From assembly GCA_038396605.1 (NCBI GenBank), contig CP121690.1, positions 1,334,500 to 1,398,499 on the forward strand: a stretch of 64,000 bases of DNA, read 5' to 3'. The notes beneath the pieces were generated by a model. It searched no databases and was not told the origin of the DNA. It saw nothing but the letters and a program-made list of their open reading frames with translations. Source of the DNA: Eubacteriales bacterium mix99 (GTDB taxonomy: Bacteria > Bacillota > Clostridia > Caldicoprobacterales > DTU083). The position numbers and the translations under genes are program-made. This document shows positions 8,842 through 17,468 of the stretch, one piece after another. How positions within the stretch are numbered: position 1 is the first letter of the stretch; every line of letters starts with the position of its first letter.

Positions 8842-9489
8842 TTGAGTAGAATACTGCATATGGAGCCGCGTCCGCGGAAAAAGGGCAGCTATCTGCTGAC
8901 GCTGGATGACGGGAGAATCATTCCGGTTCATGAGGAAGTCATTGTAAAATATAAGCTGAGATCCGACATGGAGGTGGAAGACGGTTCGTTGCAGCAGTGG
9001 ATTCTGGAGGCGGATACCAAAATGGCTTACGATCAGTCCCTGCATTATCTTCAATACCGGGCCAGAAGCCGAAAGCAGATGTGTGACTATCTGGTCCGAA
9101 AGGGATTCGGGAAAGAAGTCATTGAGGCAGCAGCGGACAAGCTGGAAGGATATCATTTTCTGGACGATGCGGATTATGCCGCCCGTTATATCCGGGATAA
9201 AAAATCCGGAAAACCCATGGGCAGACGGCGCATGACCCAGGAACTGAAAAGTAAGGGGATATCGGAAGAAATTGCGCAGACCGCCGTGGAAGGGTATCCG
9301 GAGGAGGAAGAGCGGGAACAGGCGCTCCGGTTGGGGAAAACCTGTGCCAAAAGGTACCGCGACCTTCCTGCGGAGGAATTCCGCATCAAGGTCGGACGGA
9401 CCCTGCAGCGCAGGGGCTTTGACTGGGACACCGTGCGGCATGTGCTGCGCTGCCTGCAGGAGGAGGAAGAAAGACAGGACAGAAGTTAA
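8842..9489 (+). CDS. recX: Regulatory protein RecX
   Basis: The ~215-residue product is built of the tandem three-helix repeats of the RecX family: ALHYLQYRARS-type helices at about 65-90 (SLHYLQYRARSRKQMCDYL), then FLDDADYAARYI and the C-terminal VGRTLQRRGFDWDTVRHVL. RecX binds along RecA filaments and usually restrains RecA. The best start is TTG 8842, with GAGGGGGA eight bases upstream. The 40 bp before it hold the ftsH terminator, so recX probably has its own weak promoter, which I cannot place. Confidence 0.9.
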   Translation: MSRILHMEPRPRKKGSYLLTLDDGRIIPVHEEVIVKYKLRSDMEVEDGSLQQWILEADTKMAYDQSLHYLQYRARSRKQMCDYLVRKGFGKEVIEAAADKLEGYHFLDDADYAARYIRDKKSGKPMGRRRMTQELKSKGISEEIAQTAVEGYPEEEEREQALRLGKTCAKRYRDLPAEEFRIKVGRTLQRRGFDWDTVRHVLRCLQEEEERQDRS

Positions 9490-9618
9490 TTGAACTATTT
9501 TTGAAAACCTCTTGGCCTTGAATACCGCAGACCTGACCGAAATATCGGTTATGAATGAGAGGGAATCCATGGCAGCTACAGCATGTCTTTTTTTGGCATG
9601 TTTTGTAATCATCCCTGA

Positions 9619-9647
9619 TTGACAAGAACAGTATGATAGATTATTAT
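9619..9647 (+). promoter_or_regulatory. Promoter for the Ig-like/transglutaminase gene
   Basis: TTGACA (9619-9624), 17 bp, TATTAT (9642-9647); a TATAAT also lies at 9645-9650. Confidence 0.6.
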
Positions 9648-9710
9648 AATATTTGTTTACAGGGTAGACATCAGGGGATGGGCATCTGCGTATACAGGGC
9701 GGGGGAGATT

Positions 9711-11354
9711 ATGAAGCGTATGAATCGACTAAGATGGCGTAAGCACTGTTTAAGGCGGAATATTCTGCTCCTTTGCGGGGCAGGCATCCTCGTGATTCTG
9801 TGTGTTTTCATTGGATTCCGGCCGGGAGTCATTCCGTCCGTCCGGGTAGAGGCGGGCGAAAAGCTGGAGGAGAGTCAGTTTTTACGAAACGGAAACCGGA
9901 AGTGCAGGTTTTTGACGGATATCCAGGCTCTGGACACCAGCGCTCCGGGTAATTATTCCATACGGATCCAAATCGGGGAAAAGATACATACCTCCCAACT
10001 GAAGGTAATGGACACTGTGGCGCCGAAAGTAACGGTAAGAGATCAATGGGCGCTTCTTGGCGAAACATTGGATCCGAAGTCGTTTATTGAAAAGATTCAC
10101 GATGCCACTGCGACTTCGGTTCAGTTCAAAGGCACGCCGGATACTTCCCGCCCGGGAGAGCAGGATGTGACACTGGTTGTGGAGGACAGGGGAAAGAACC
10201 GGGCGGAAAGAAGAGCAACGCTTACTGTGCTGGATGTTCAGGGCAAGGTAACCCGGGAGGCCGGGACGTCGCTGGATGTAACCATAGATAATTTTCTTCC
10301 GGGAGACACGGATTATGAAGCTTTCCTGGTCTCGGATCTCTCTGCCGTGAACACGGGCAAGCCGGGACTCTATTCGGTGCAGCTGAATATTGATGGAAAA
10401 GTTCTCACCGGAAACATTGAAATCGTGGATACGACTCCTCCGACAGCGGATGCCGCTGCGGGAACGGTGTGGCTTGGGGATCAGCCGGAGGCAAAGACAT
10501 TTGTGAAAAATATCCGGGATGTCACCGGGGTGACCGCCCGTTTCAAAGAGGATTATGATTTTACAGAAGAGGGAAAGAAGAAAGCTGTTGTCGTACTCAC
10601 GGACACTTCGGGAAATGAAAGTGAGGTTCCCGTATCGATTCGGGTGAGGAAGGATACCGAGCCGCCGGTGATTTCAGGGGCGTATGACCGGCAGGTCGCA
10701 ATGGGTGAAACCATATCCTATAAAAAGAACATTGAAGTGACGGATAACCGGGATACGGATCTGACCTTTGAAGTGGACAACAGCAAGGTCAACCTGAAGC
10801 AGGAAGGCACCTATCCGGTGATCTATTCCGCACAGGATGCGGCGGGCAATCGGGCCAGCCGGAAGATCACCGTAACGGTAAAACAGGCGGCTGTTTCTCA
10901 GGAGCAGGTCAATGAGCTGTGTGATTCGATTCTGGCAAAGATCACAAAGGAAACGATGCCGAAGAAGGAAAAAGCCCATGCCATTTATGAGTGGTCCAGG
11001 GGAAACATCAGCTATACCGGTGATTCAGATAAATCAGACTGGCTGGCGGAGGCCTATCGGGGTATGACCAGAAAGCAGGGCGACTGCTTCACTTATTTTT
11101 CCGTCTCCAAAGCCATGCTGACCAGAGTGGGGATTGAGAATATGGACATTACCCGGGTCGGTGGCAAAACACGGCATTACTGGAGTCTGATCAGCTGCGG
11201 CGACGGATGGTATCATTTTGATTCCTGCCCGAATAAAGACCATAAAGAGACGTTTATGATGACAGACCAGGAAGTGGAGAAGTTTACCAGACTCCGTGGC
11301 AATCATTATTATACCTATGATAAAACCAGGTATCCCCGGACGCCGGCAAAGTGA
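9711..11354 (+). CDS. Exported Ig-like repeat protein with C-terminal transglutaminase-like domain
   Basis: The 547-residue product has a basic N-terminus and one hydrophobic helix (about residues 16-36), so it is anchored in or exported through the membrane. Several beta-sandwich repeats of about 90 residues follow. The last one (EVTDNRDTDLTFEVDN, GTYPVIYSAQDAAGN) resembles bacterial Ig-like/DUF5011 modules. The C-terminal ~140 residues form a transglutaminase-like fold, with GDCFTYFSVSKAMLTRVGI supplying the Cys, KTRHYWSLI the His and WYHFDSCP the Asp. Such enzymes may act as surface cysteine proteases or cross-linkers; the substrate is unknown. Start ATG 9711 follows GGGGGAGA. Just downstream is the racemase of the dlt-like cluster, with which it may be cotranscribed. 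Confidence 0.72.
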   Translation: MKRMNRLRWRKHCLRRNILLLCGAGILVILCVFIGFRPGVIPSVRVEAGEKLEESQFLRNGNRKCRFLTDIQALDTSAPGNYSIRIQIGEKIHTSQLKVMDTVAPKVTVRDQWALLGETLDPKSFIEKIHDATATSVQFKGTPDTSRPGEQDVTLVVEDRGKNRAERRATLTVLDVQGKVTREAGTSLDVTIDNFLPGDTDYEAFLVSDLSAVNTGKPGLYSVQLNIDGKVLTGNIEIVDTTPPTADAAAGTVWLGDQPEAKTFVKNIRDVTGVTARFKEDYDFTEEGKKKAVVVLTDTSGNESEVPVSIRVRKDTEPPVISGAYDRQVAMGETISYKKNIEVTDNRDTDLTFEVDNSKVNLKQEGTYPVIYSAQDAAGNRASRKITVTVKQAAVSQEQVNELCDSILAKITKETMPKKEKAHAIYEWSRGNISYTGDSDKSDWLAEAYRGMTRKQGDCFTYFSVSKAMLTRVGIENMDITRVGGKTRHYWSLISCGDGWYHFDSCPNKDHKETFMMTDQEVEKFTRLRGNHYYTYDKTRYPRTPAK

Positions 11355-11400
11355 CGGGGGATCTCCTGGAAAAGAGCAGGATTATGGGGGGGGAACGGAT

Positions 11401-12144
11401 ATGAAGCGGCTGGGAGTAATCGGAGGCCTTGGGCCCGCTGCATCGGCCTATTTTTATGAGCTTGTCATCCGGATGACGCAGGCAGAGACAGATCAGGAGC
11501 ATTTGGATATGATTCTTTTCAGCCGTCCTTCCATACCGGACCGGACGGATTATATCCTGGGAAAAAGCAGGGAAAACCCGGCAGGCCCCATGGTCGAGGC
11601 GGGAAAGCAGCTGGCGGGCCTGAACGTGGATTATATCGCCATTCCCTGCATAACGGCCCATTATTTTTATGAGGAACTGGAAAAGGAGATCAGGGTCCCG
11701 ATTGTTCATGCGGTCCGGGAGACTGCCTGGTATTGCAGGAATCACGGGATCCTCCGGGCAGGTCTTCTGGCAACGGACGGAACTATCCAAAGCAATTTGT
11801 TCCAGAAGGAGATGGAGGATTGCGGGATCCAGGTCCTCCTGCCGGATCCGGAGCATCAGGGCATGGTAATGGATCTCATCTATAAAGATGTAAAGGCCGG
11901 TCAGCCGGTCGAATGGGATAAGTTCCGGTCGGTATCGGGGCAGCTTCGCCGGCAGGGGGCAGAGGTGATGATTCTTGGCTGTTCGGAGCTGTCCCTGCTG
12001 AAGCGGAATTGCGAAATCGGTGCGGGCTGTCTGGATACCATGGAGGTATTGGCCATGCGCTCCATTCAGCTGTGTGGAGCAAGACTGAAAAAGGAATATG
12101 AGGCGGGGCTTGTCCGGGTGTCATCGGATCCTTATGTCCGATAG
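11401..12144 (+). CDS. Aspartate/glutamate racemase family protein
   Basis: This 247-residue member of the PLP-independent Asp/Glu/hydantoin racemase superfamily starts with the hallmark KRLGVIGGLGPAASAYFYE. Both catalytic cysteines are present: IPCITAHYF near residue 82 (the usual motif is PCNTAH, so Asn is replaced by Ile) and LGCSELSLL near residue 195. The family interconverts L- and D-amino acids by a two-base thiol mechanism. It ends 47 bp before a DltA-like adenylation gene with no terminator between, so they probably form one operon. The context suggests it supplies a D-amino acid for cell-envelope esterification. Which amino acid cannot be read from the sequence. Confidence 0.8.
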   Translation: MKRLGVIGGLGPAASAYFYELVIRMTQAETDQEHLDMILFSRPSIPDRTDYILGKSRENPAGPMVEAGKQLAGLNVDYIAIPCITAHYFYEELEKEIRVPIVHAVRETAWYCRNHGILRAGLLATDGTIQSNLFQKEMEDCGIQVLLPDPEHQGMVMDLIYKDVKAGQPVEWDKFRSVSGQLRRQGAEVMILGCSELSLLKRNCEIGAGCLDTMEVLAMRSIQLCGARLKKEYEAGLVRVSSDPYVR

Positions 12145-12191
12145 ATGACACAGCCGGAAGACAATATGTCAGACAAGGAAAGGCAGAAGCA

Positions 12192-13709
12192 ATGCAAAAA
12201 AATGTGATGGAATATCTGGAGCAGACTGTCCGTCGTGTTCCGGATAAAACGGCTTATGCAAATGAAACATATGGGATCACGTTTCGACAGGTCTATGACC
12301 AGTCCCGTTCCGTTGGATCCTTTCTTCACCGGGAAGGCTATGCCGGGGAACCCATTGTGGTGTTCATGGAACGGCATCCGAAAGCCATTGTTGCGTTTTA
12401 CGGGGTGGTGTATGCGGGTTGCTATTATGTTCCCATTGATGAGGAGATGCCAAGGCAGAGGATTGAGCTGATCTTTCAGAATCTGAAACCCCGGGCGGTT
12501 CTCTGCGATGAAAAAACAGAAAAGAGCATAGAGAGCTTTCCGTTTCACGGGAAAATCTATTCGTTTGAGAAACTGATCCGGGAACCGGCGGATCAGCAGG
12601 CGCTGAAAGGAATCCGGGACCGGCAGATTGATATGGATCCTGTCTATATCGTATTTACCTCCGGTTCCACCGGGGTGCCCAAGGGCGTGGTGGCGTGCCA
12701 CCGGGCAGTGATCGATTATATTGACAATCTGTCCGGGATTCTCCGGGTAAGCGAAGATACGGTGTTCGGCAATCAGACCCCGCTTTATGTGGATGCCTGC
12801 CTGAAGGAGCTGTACCCTACCCTGAAGTTCGGTGCTACGGCGTATCTGATCCCAAAGAACCTTTTTCTCTTTCCGCTGAAACTGGTGAAGTTCTTAAACG
12901 ACCACCGGATCAATACCATATGCTGGGTGGTGTCTGCCCTGACCATGATTTCGGCTTTCGGAGCGCTGGAAAAGGAAGTTCCCCGGTTTCTGCATACCGT
13001 TGCCTTTGGAAGTGAGGTGTTTCCCATCCGGCAGTTTCAGATCTGGAAGGAACATCTGCCAAAGGCGCGCTTCCTGAATCTGTATGGCCCCACCGAAGCC
13101 ACGGGAATGTCCTGCTACTATGAAGTGGACCGTGATTTTTCTCCGGAGGAGACCATTCCCATCGGGCAGCCGTTTCCGAACACGGAGATTCTGCTGCTGG
13201 ATGAGCACAATCAAATACCGGAATGCGGCAGGGAAGGGGAAATCTGCATCCGGGGCACCGCCCTGGCGCTGGGGTATTACGGGAGCTTTGAGAAAACGGA
13301 ACAGTCGTTTGTGCAGAATCCCCTGAACCGGGTATACCCGGAGCGGATCTACCGCACCGGGGACATCGGGAAATACAACGGGCGGGGAGAGCTGGTGTTT
13401 GTCTCCAGGAAGGACAGTCAGATCAAGCATATGGGGCATCGCATCGAGCTGGGGGAGATTGAGCTGGCTGCCGCCAATATGGAAGAGATCCGGAGTGCCT
13501 GTGTTGTTTTTGATCAGGAAAGAAAGAAAATTGTTCTCTGCTACGTGGGAGAGGCGACAACGGCACAGGTAGCGCAGTATTTGAAGGGAAAGCTTCCGCG
13601 GTATATGATCCCGAGCCGGATCCGGCCCCTGGAAAGCATGCCTCTGACACCCAACGGGAAAATCGACCGGGTCCTGCTGAAGGAAAAATATGCGACTTCC
13701 CGGAAATAA
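12192..13709 (+). CDS. Amino acid adenylation enzyme, DltA-like
   Basis: This 505-residue stand-alone ANL-superfamily adenylation protein has P-loop motif FTSGSTGVPKGV (near 155), YGPTEAT (near 299), YRTGDIGKY and the C-terminal catalytic lysine in PNGKIDR. Such enzymes activate an amino acid as the AMP ester and load it on a carrier protein. The Asp that binds the substrate amino group is kept (LYVDACLKELYP), so the substrate should be an amino acid. The stretch matching DltA FCGEVLP reads FGSEVFP, which replaces the Cys that my recollection of B. cereus DltA assigns to D-Ala selectivity. Followed by a carrier protein, an MBOAT and an SGNH-like gene. Substrate specificity is unproven, so dltA is not assigned. 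Confidence 0.82.
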   Translation: MQKNVMEYLEQTVRRVPDKTAYANETYGITFRQVYDQSRSVGSFLHREGYAGEPIVVFMERHPKAIVAFYGVVYAGCYYVPIDEEMPRQRIELIFQNLKPRAVLCDEKTEKSIESFPFHGKIYSFEKLIREPADQQALKGIRDRQIDMDPVYIVFTSGSTGVPKGVVACHRAVIDYIDNLSGILRVSEDTVFGNQTPLYVDACLKELYPTLKFGATAYLIPKNLFLFPLKLVKFLNDHRINTICWVVSALTMISAFGALEKEVPRFLHTVAFGSEVFPIRQFQIWKEHLPKARFLNLYGPTEATGMSCYYEVDRDFSPEETIPIGQPFPNTEILLLDEHNQIPECGREGEICIRGTALALGYYGSFEKTEQSFVQNPLNRVYPERIYRTGDIGKYNGRGELVFVSRKDSQIKHMGHRIELGEIELAAANMEEIRSACVVFDQERKKIVLCYVGEATTAQVAQYLKGKLPRYMIPSRIRPLESMPLTPNGKIDRVLLKEKYATSRK

Positions 13710-13778
13710 GGAGGAAATCTTCCTTTACAGAAAAGAATGTGTTCTGTATACTGTATTTAAGTAAATTAAATTTTTACA

Positions 13779-13807
13779 TTGTTCCATTTACTTTTATTTT
13801 ATATATT
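13779..13807 (+). promoter_or_regulatory. Possible internal promoter before the carrier protein gene
   Basis: TTGTTC (13779-13784), 17 bp, TATATT (13802-13807) in an AT-rich 128-bp gap between the adenylation and carrier genes. Confidence 0.45.
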
Positions 13808-13837
13808 ACTTTCAGGGGGAAAGGTTGAGGAAGAACT

Positions 13838-14068
13838 ATGGATACCATTATGGAGATTTTGAAGGATTTGCATCCGGATGTGGACTTTGAGGCATGTGAT
13901 ACCCTGGTGGACGATCATATCCTGGATTCTTTTGATATTGTGTCCATCGTGGCGGATATCAACGATGAATTTGATGTGTCCATTCCGGTGGAGGAGATCA
14001 TTCCGGAGAATTTCAATTCGGCGAAGGCCTTAAACGCATTGGTGGAGCGTTTGATGGAGGAAGAATAA
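13838..14068 (+). CDS. Acyl/aminoacyl carrier protein, DltC-like
   Basis: This 76-residue acidic four-helix carrier protein has the phosphopantetheine attachment serine in ILDSFDIVSIVADIND (Ser near residue 30). The motif LDSF matches DltC (LLDSFGTVE), whereas fatty-acid ACPs have DSLD. It would be the thiol carrier charged by the adenylation enzyme just upstream and used by the MBOAT protein downstream. The start ATG follows GTTGAGGAAG. The gap before it is unusually AT-rich and may contain its own promoter. Confidence 0.85.
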   Translation: MDTIMEILKDLHPDVDFEACDTLVDDHILDSFDIVSIVADINDEFDVSIPVEEIIPENFNSAKALNALVERLMEEE

Positions 14069-14089
14069 CAGAAAAGGGCAAGGGTGATT

Positions 14090-15679
14090 ATGCTTTTTAC
14101 ATCGTACCGGTTTATTGCGTTTCTTCTGGTGCTGTTCTTCGTGTATTATCTGATACCGAAGCATTTTCAGTGGAAGCTGCTGCTTGTGGCCAGCTATCTG
14201 TTCTATGCCTTTGCAGGCCCGAAGTATCTCATTTATATCCTGGCGACTACGCTGTCCACTTATTGTGCCAGTCTGCGGATTGACCGCATTCAGTCAGTCC
14301 AGGCAGGCTATCTGAAGGAAAACAAAGGAAAATTGGACCGAAAGGAACGCAAGGCCTATAAGGCACAAATGAAAAAAAAGCAGAGGCAATGGATGATTCC
14401 CTGCATGGTATTCAATTTTGGCATACTTGCGGTGTTGAAATATGCAGACTTTACCATTGGAAATCTCAACGGGCTGTTGCGCGTGTTTCATGTTGCGGAG
14501 CTGCCCCTTCCGGGTTTTCTGCTTCCGCTGGGGATTTCCTTTTATACGTTTCAGACCATGGGCTATCTGATTGATGTGTACCGGGGGAAATATCCCTGTG
14601 AGAGGAATATTGGGAAGCTTGCCCTGTTTATCTCTTTTTTCCCGCAGCTTATCCAGGGCCCCATCAGCCGTTTTGACGATCTGAAGGAGACGATGTTCTC
14701 GGAGCATCCCCTGGATCTGCGAAATGTCAGCTTCGGCCTGGAACGGATCCTGTGGGGATACTTCAAAAAGCTGGTTGTTGCGGACAAACTGCTGGTGGCG
14801 GTGAATGCCATCGTAAAAAACCCGGGCCAGTATGAGGGGGCCTATGTACTGGCAGGGATGTTTTTTTATGCCATTACCCTGTATGCTGATTTTACCGGCG
14901 GCATTGACGTGGCCATCGGTGTGGGGCAGGTGCTGGGCATCCGGATCCAGGAAAACTTCATCCGGCCGTATTTTTCCAGGTCCATCGCCGAATACTGGCG
15001 CAGATGGCATATCTCCTTGGGAGCCTGGTTCCGGGAATATCTGTTTTATCCCATATCGGTCAGCAGGCCTGTGCTGGATTCATCCCGCAGGTGCAAAAAG
15101 CGCGGACAGGGCTGGCTGAGCCGGCGACTGCCGATTTATGTCTCTTCCGTTATCGTATGGTTCGTCACAGGGATCTGGCATGGTGCCGCCTGGAATTTTA
15201 TCGTATGGGGCTTGCTGAATTGTCTGGTGATTCTGATCTCGGAGGAATGCAAGCCGCTGTATGAGAAATTCCATAAACGTTTTTCAGTAAAGGATACGTT
15301 CTGGTACCGGCTGTTTGAAGTGGCGCGCACCTTCTGGCTGATGAGTTTTCTGCGGACCCTGGACTGCTATCGGGATGTTGGTACAACGTTTCGGATGGTG
15401 GGAACGATTTTCATGGAATGGAACATCGGGGAGCTGTTTCGCGGCGGTCTGATGCAGCTGGGCCTGTCCGTGGCGGATTATGGGGTTCTGGCTGTCGCGG
15501 TCCTGCTGCTTCTGGCGGTGAGCCTGACGGGCCGCACCGGGAGTGTCCGGGAGAAGCTGGCGGCAAGGCCCGTGGCATTTCGCTATGCAGCCTGCTTTGC
15601 CATGTTTACGGCAATATTGATCTTTGGTGCTTACGGGGCCGGTTATGATGCAAGCCAGTTTATCTATAGTCAGTTCTAG
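14090..15679 (+). CDS. MBOAT family O-acyltransferase, DltB/AlgI-like
   Basis: This ~529-residue polytopic membrane protein belongs to the MBOAT family. Features are the N-terminal MLFTSYRFIAFLLVL helix, SFFPQLIQGPISRF, AEYWRRWHISLGAWFREYLF and the invariant His in GIWHGAAWNFIVWG. In the dlt pathway DltB moves D-Ala from DltC across the membrane toward teichoic acids; AlgI-like members acetylate exopolysaccharides. The carrier gene next to it favours a DltB-like role. GTG 14084 lies two codons upstream; ATG 14090 is taken as start. A charged cytoplasmic loop (about residues 75-105) is rich in Lys. Confidence 0.88.
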   Translation: MLFTSYRFIAFLLVLFFVYYLIPKHFQWKLLLVASYLFYAFAGPKYLIYILATTLSTYCASLRIDRIQSVQAGYLKENKGKLDRKERKAYKAQMKKKQRQWMIPCMVFNFGILAVLKYADFTIGNLNGLLRVFHVAELPLPGFLLPLGISFYTFQTMGYLIDVYRGKYPCERNIGKLALFISFFPQLIQGPISRFDDLKETMFSEHPLDLRNVSFGLERILWGYFKKLVVADKLLVAVNAIVKNPGQYEGAYVLAGMFFYAITLYADFTGGIDVAIGVGQVLGIRIQENFIRPYFSRSIAEYWRRWHISLGAWFREYLFYPISVSRPVLDSSRRCKKRGQGWLSRRLPIYVSSVIVWFVTGIWHGAAWNFIVWGLLNCLVILISEECKPLYEKFHKRFSVKDTFWYRLFEVARTFWLMSFLRTLDCYRDVGTTFRMVGTIFMEWNIGELFRGGLMQLGLSVADYGVLAVAVLLLLAVSLTGRTGSVREKLAARPVAFRYAACFAMFTAILIFGAYGAGYDASQFIYSQF

Positions 15680-15730
15680 GTCAAAATGGGGTCCGGATAA
15701 AATGGCATTTGGGAAGGTTTGAGTCAATCC

Positions 15731-16825
15731 ATGAAAAAAGTCATGAAAAAGAGGATACTGTTTTATACAGGAGCCATTGCGGCATCGGTGCTGATTCTGA
15801 CATTTCTGCAGGCACTCCTGATGCCGAAATACATGACCTCCATACCGGAAGGGAATCTGGTGGAGGAATACTACCGCGACACAAAGAATCATGATGCAAT
15901 CTTTGTCGGGGACTGTGAGGTGTTTTCCAATGTGTCCCCCGTGAAGCTGTGGGAGGATTACGGGATCACCAGCTATATCCGGGGAAGCGCGCAGCAGCTG
16001 CCCTGGCAGAGTTATTACCTCCTGGAGGAAACCCTGAAATATGAAAAGCCCAGGGTGGTCGTGTTCAATGTGCTTGCCATGAAATACAATGAGCCGCAGA
16101 AGGAAGCCTATAACCGCCTGACCCTGGACGGAATGCGGCTGTCCCCGACAAAGATCCGGGCAGTGAACGCATCCATGACGGAAGGGGAATCGCTGATGAC
16201 CTATCTTTTTCCGCTCCTGAGGTATCATTCCAGATGGAGCGAGTTGACGTCCGAGGATATTAATTATGTGTTTCACAGGGATAAATTGTCGCATAACGGC
16301 TATCTCATGCGGGTGGATGTGAAGCCGGCAGGTCAGATTCCCAAAGCAAAAAAGCTGGGAGACTATCGTTTCGGAAAAAACGCGTACGATTATCTGGACC
16401 GGATGACGAAGCTCTGCAGGGAAAACGGCATTGAGCTGCTTTTGATCAAATCCCCCAGCATCTATCCCTACTGGTACGGGGAATGGGATCAGCAGGTGGT
16501 GGATTATGCAGGGAAAAACGGCCTGACCTATATCAACTTCCTGCCGGAGGCGGAGGACATGGGAATTGATTATGAAAAGGATACCTTCGACGGCGGTCTT
16601 CATTTGAATTTATCCGGAGCGGAAAAATTCACGGATCGGCTGGGTGAAGTCCTGCATGAGGAATATGGTTTGAAGGATCACAGGAACAATAAACGCCTGT
16701 GTGATCTCTGGCAGGAAAAGATTGATTTTTACGATGCCATGCGGGAGGATCAGGAACAGGAGCTGCGAAAATATGGTTACTTGAAAAGCTACAGCACCTT
16801 TGAGGAAAAGGGCAGTGCGGAATGA
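15731..16825 (+). CDS. SGNH/DltD-like exported protein with Cys at the nucleophile position
   Basis: The ~364-residue product has an N-terminal signal anchor (about residues 5-28). The block-I motif reads FVGDCEVFSNVSP, where GDSL/SGNH hydrolases have GDS. Block V is present as DGGLHLNLSGAEKF (Asp and His). PRVVVFNVLAMKYNEP resembles the internal strand of the family. In dlt operons DltD is an extracytoplasmic partner of DltB, and in polysaccharide acetylation systems a similar SGNH protein follows the MBOAT. This gene follows its MBOAT by about 50 bp. GGGAAGG is 13 bases before ATG 15731; an in-frame TTG at 15719 and ATG at 15743 are alternatives. The Cys may be a genuine subfamily trait. 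Confidence 0.72.
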   Translation: MKKVMKKRILFYTGAIAASVLILTFLQALLMPKYMTSIPEGNLVEEYYRDTKNHDAIFVGDCEVFSNVSPVKLWEDYGITSYIRGSAQQLPWQSYYLLEETLKYEKPRVVVFNVLAMKYNEPQKEAYNRLTLDGMRLSPTKIRAVNASMTEGESLMTYLFPLLRYHSRWSELTSEDINYVFHRDKLSHNGYLMRVDVKPAGQIPKAKKLGDYRFGKNAYDYLDRMTKLCRENGIELLLIKSPSIYPYWYGEWDQQVVDYAGKNGLTYINFLPEAEDMGIDYEKDTFDGGLHLNLSGAEKFTDRLGEVLHEEYGLKDHRNNKRLCDLWQEKIDFYDAMREDQEQELRKYGYLKSYSTFEEKGSAE

Positions 16826-16865
16826 GACTGCAAGGGCAGGAATCAGGCAGAAGGGAGATGACAGG

Positions 16866-17429
16866 ATGAAAAAATGGATGATTATCGGAATGGTGCTTTT
16901 ACTGTTTGCAGGCTGTGCACAGACCGGGGAATCGAAAAAGGGAAATGGGGGGCTGCCTGCTGATACCAATGCAAGCAGCGAGGTCCATAAAGACGATGAG
17001 CCGCAGAAATCCTCCCCGGAAGGTTATTCCTATGAATATAACGGCATAAAAATACCGATGAATGTGGATGCCGCTCCGATTGTGAAAAAGCTGGGAAAGC
17101 CGGCGAATTATTTTGAAGCGGCAAGTTGTGCCTTTCAGGGCTTGGACAAAGTCTATACCTACAGCAATTTTGAGATTGGCACCTACCCAAAAGGGGACAA
17201 GGATTTCATTTCCACTGTTACGTTTCTGGATGACACCGTGGAAACGGATCAGGGAATCTGCGTGGGCTCCACCCTGGATGAGGTAAAGGATGCCTATGGT
17301 AAAGATTTTACCAATAAGGGCACGTCTTATGAATATCGCAAGGGAGACACAAAGCTGACCTTTATCATAGAAGAGAACGCTGTGGCGCAGATAACCTATG
17401 GAGCTGTCGTGGAAGGGCTGGAAAATTGA
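16866..17429 (+). CDS. Lipoprotein of unknown function, end of dlt-like cluster
   Basis: The 187-residue product has a classic lipoprotein signal, KKWMIIGMVLLLFAGC, with Cys17 as the acylated residue. A short acidic/Ser-rich linker follows. The globular part (about residues 55-187) contains two related halves that both end in short beta hairpins (VKKLGKPANYFEAAS; EVKDAYGKDFTNKGTSYEY), a pattern reminiscent of BamE/SmpA-like folds. I do not recognise a named family. Its start lies 40 bp after the SGNH gene, so it is probably part of the same transcript and acts on the outer face of the membrane. Confidence 0.65.
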   Translation: MKKWMIIGMVLLLFAGCAQTGESKKGNGGLPADTNASSEVHKDDEPQKSSPEGYSYEYNGIKIPMNVDAAPIVKKLGKPANYFEAASCAFQGLDKVYTYSNFEIGTYPKGDKDFISTVTFLDDTVETDQGICVGSTLDEVKDAYGKDFTNKGTSYEYRKGDTKLTFIIEENAVAQITYGAVVEGLEN

Positions 17430-17468
17430 TTCCGGCTCTTTTTTTAAGCTTCTTTTCCGGGATCATAG

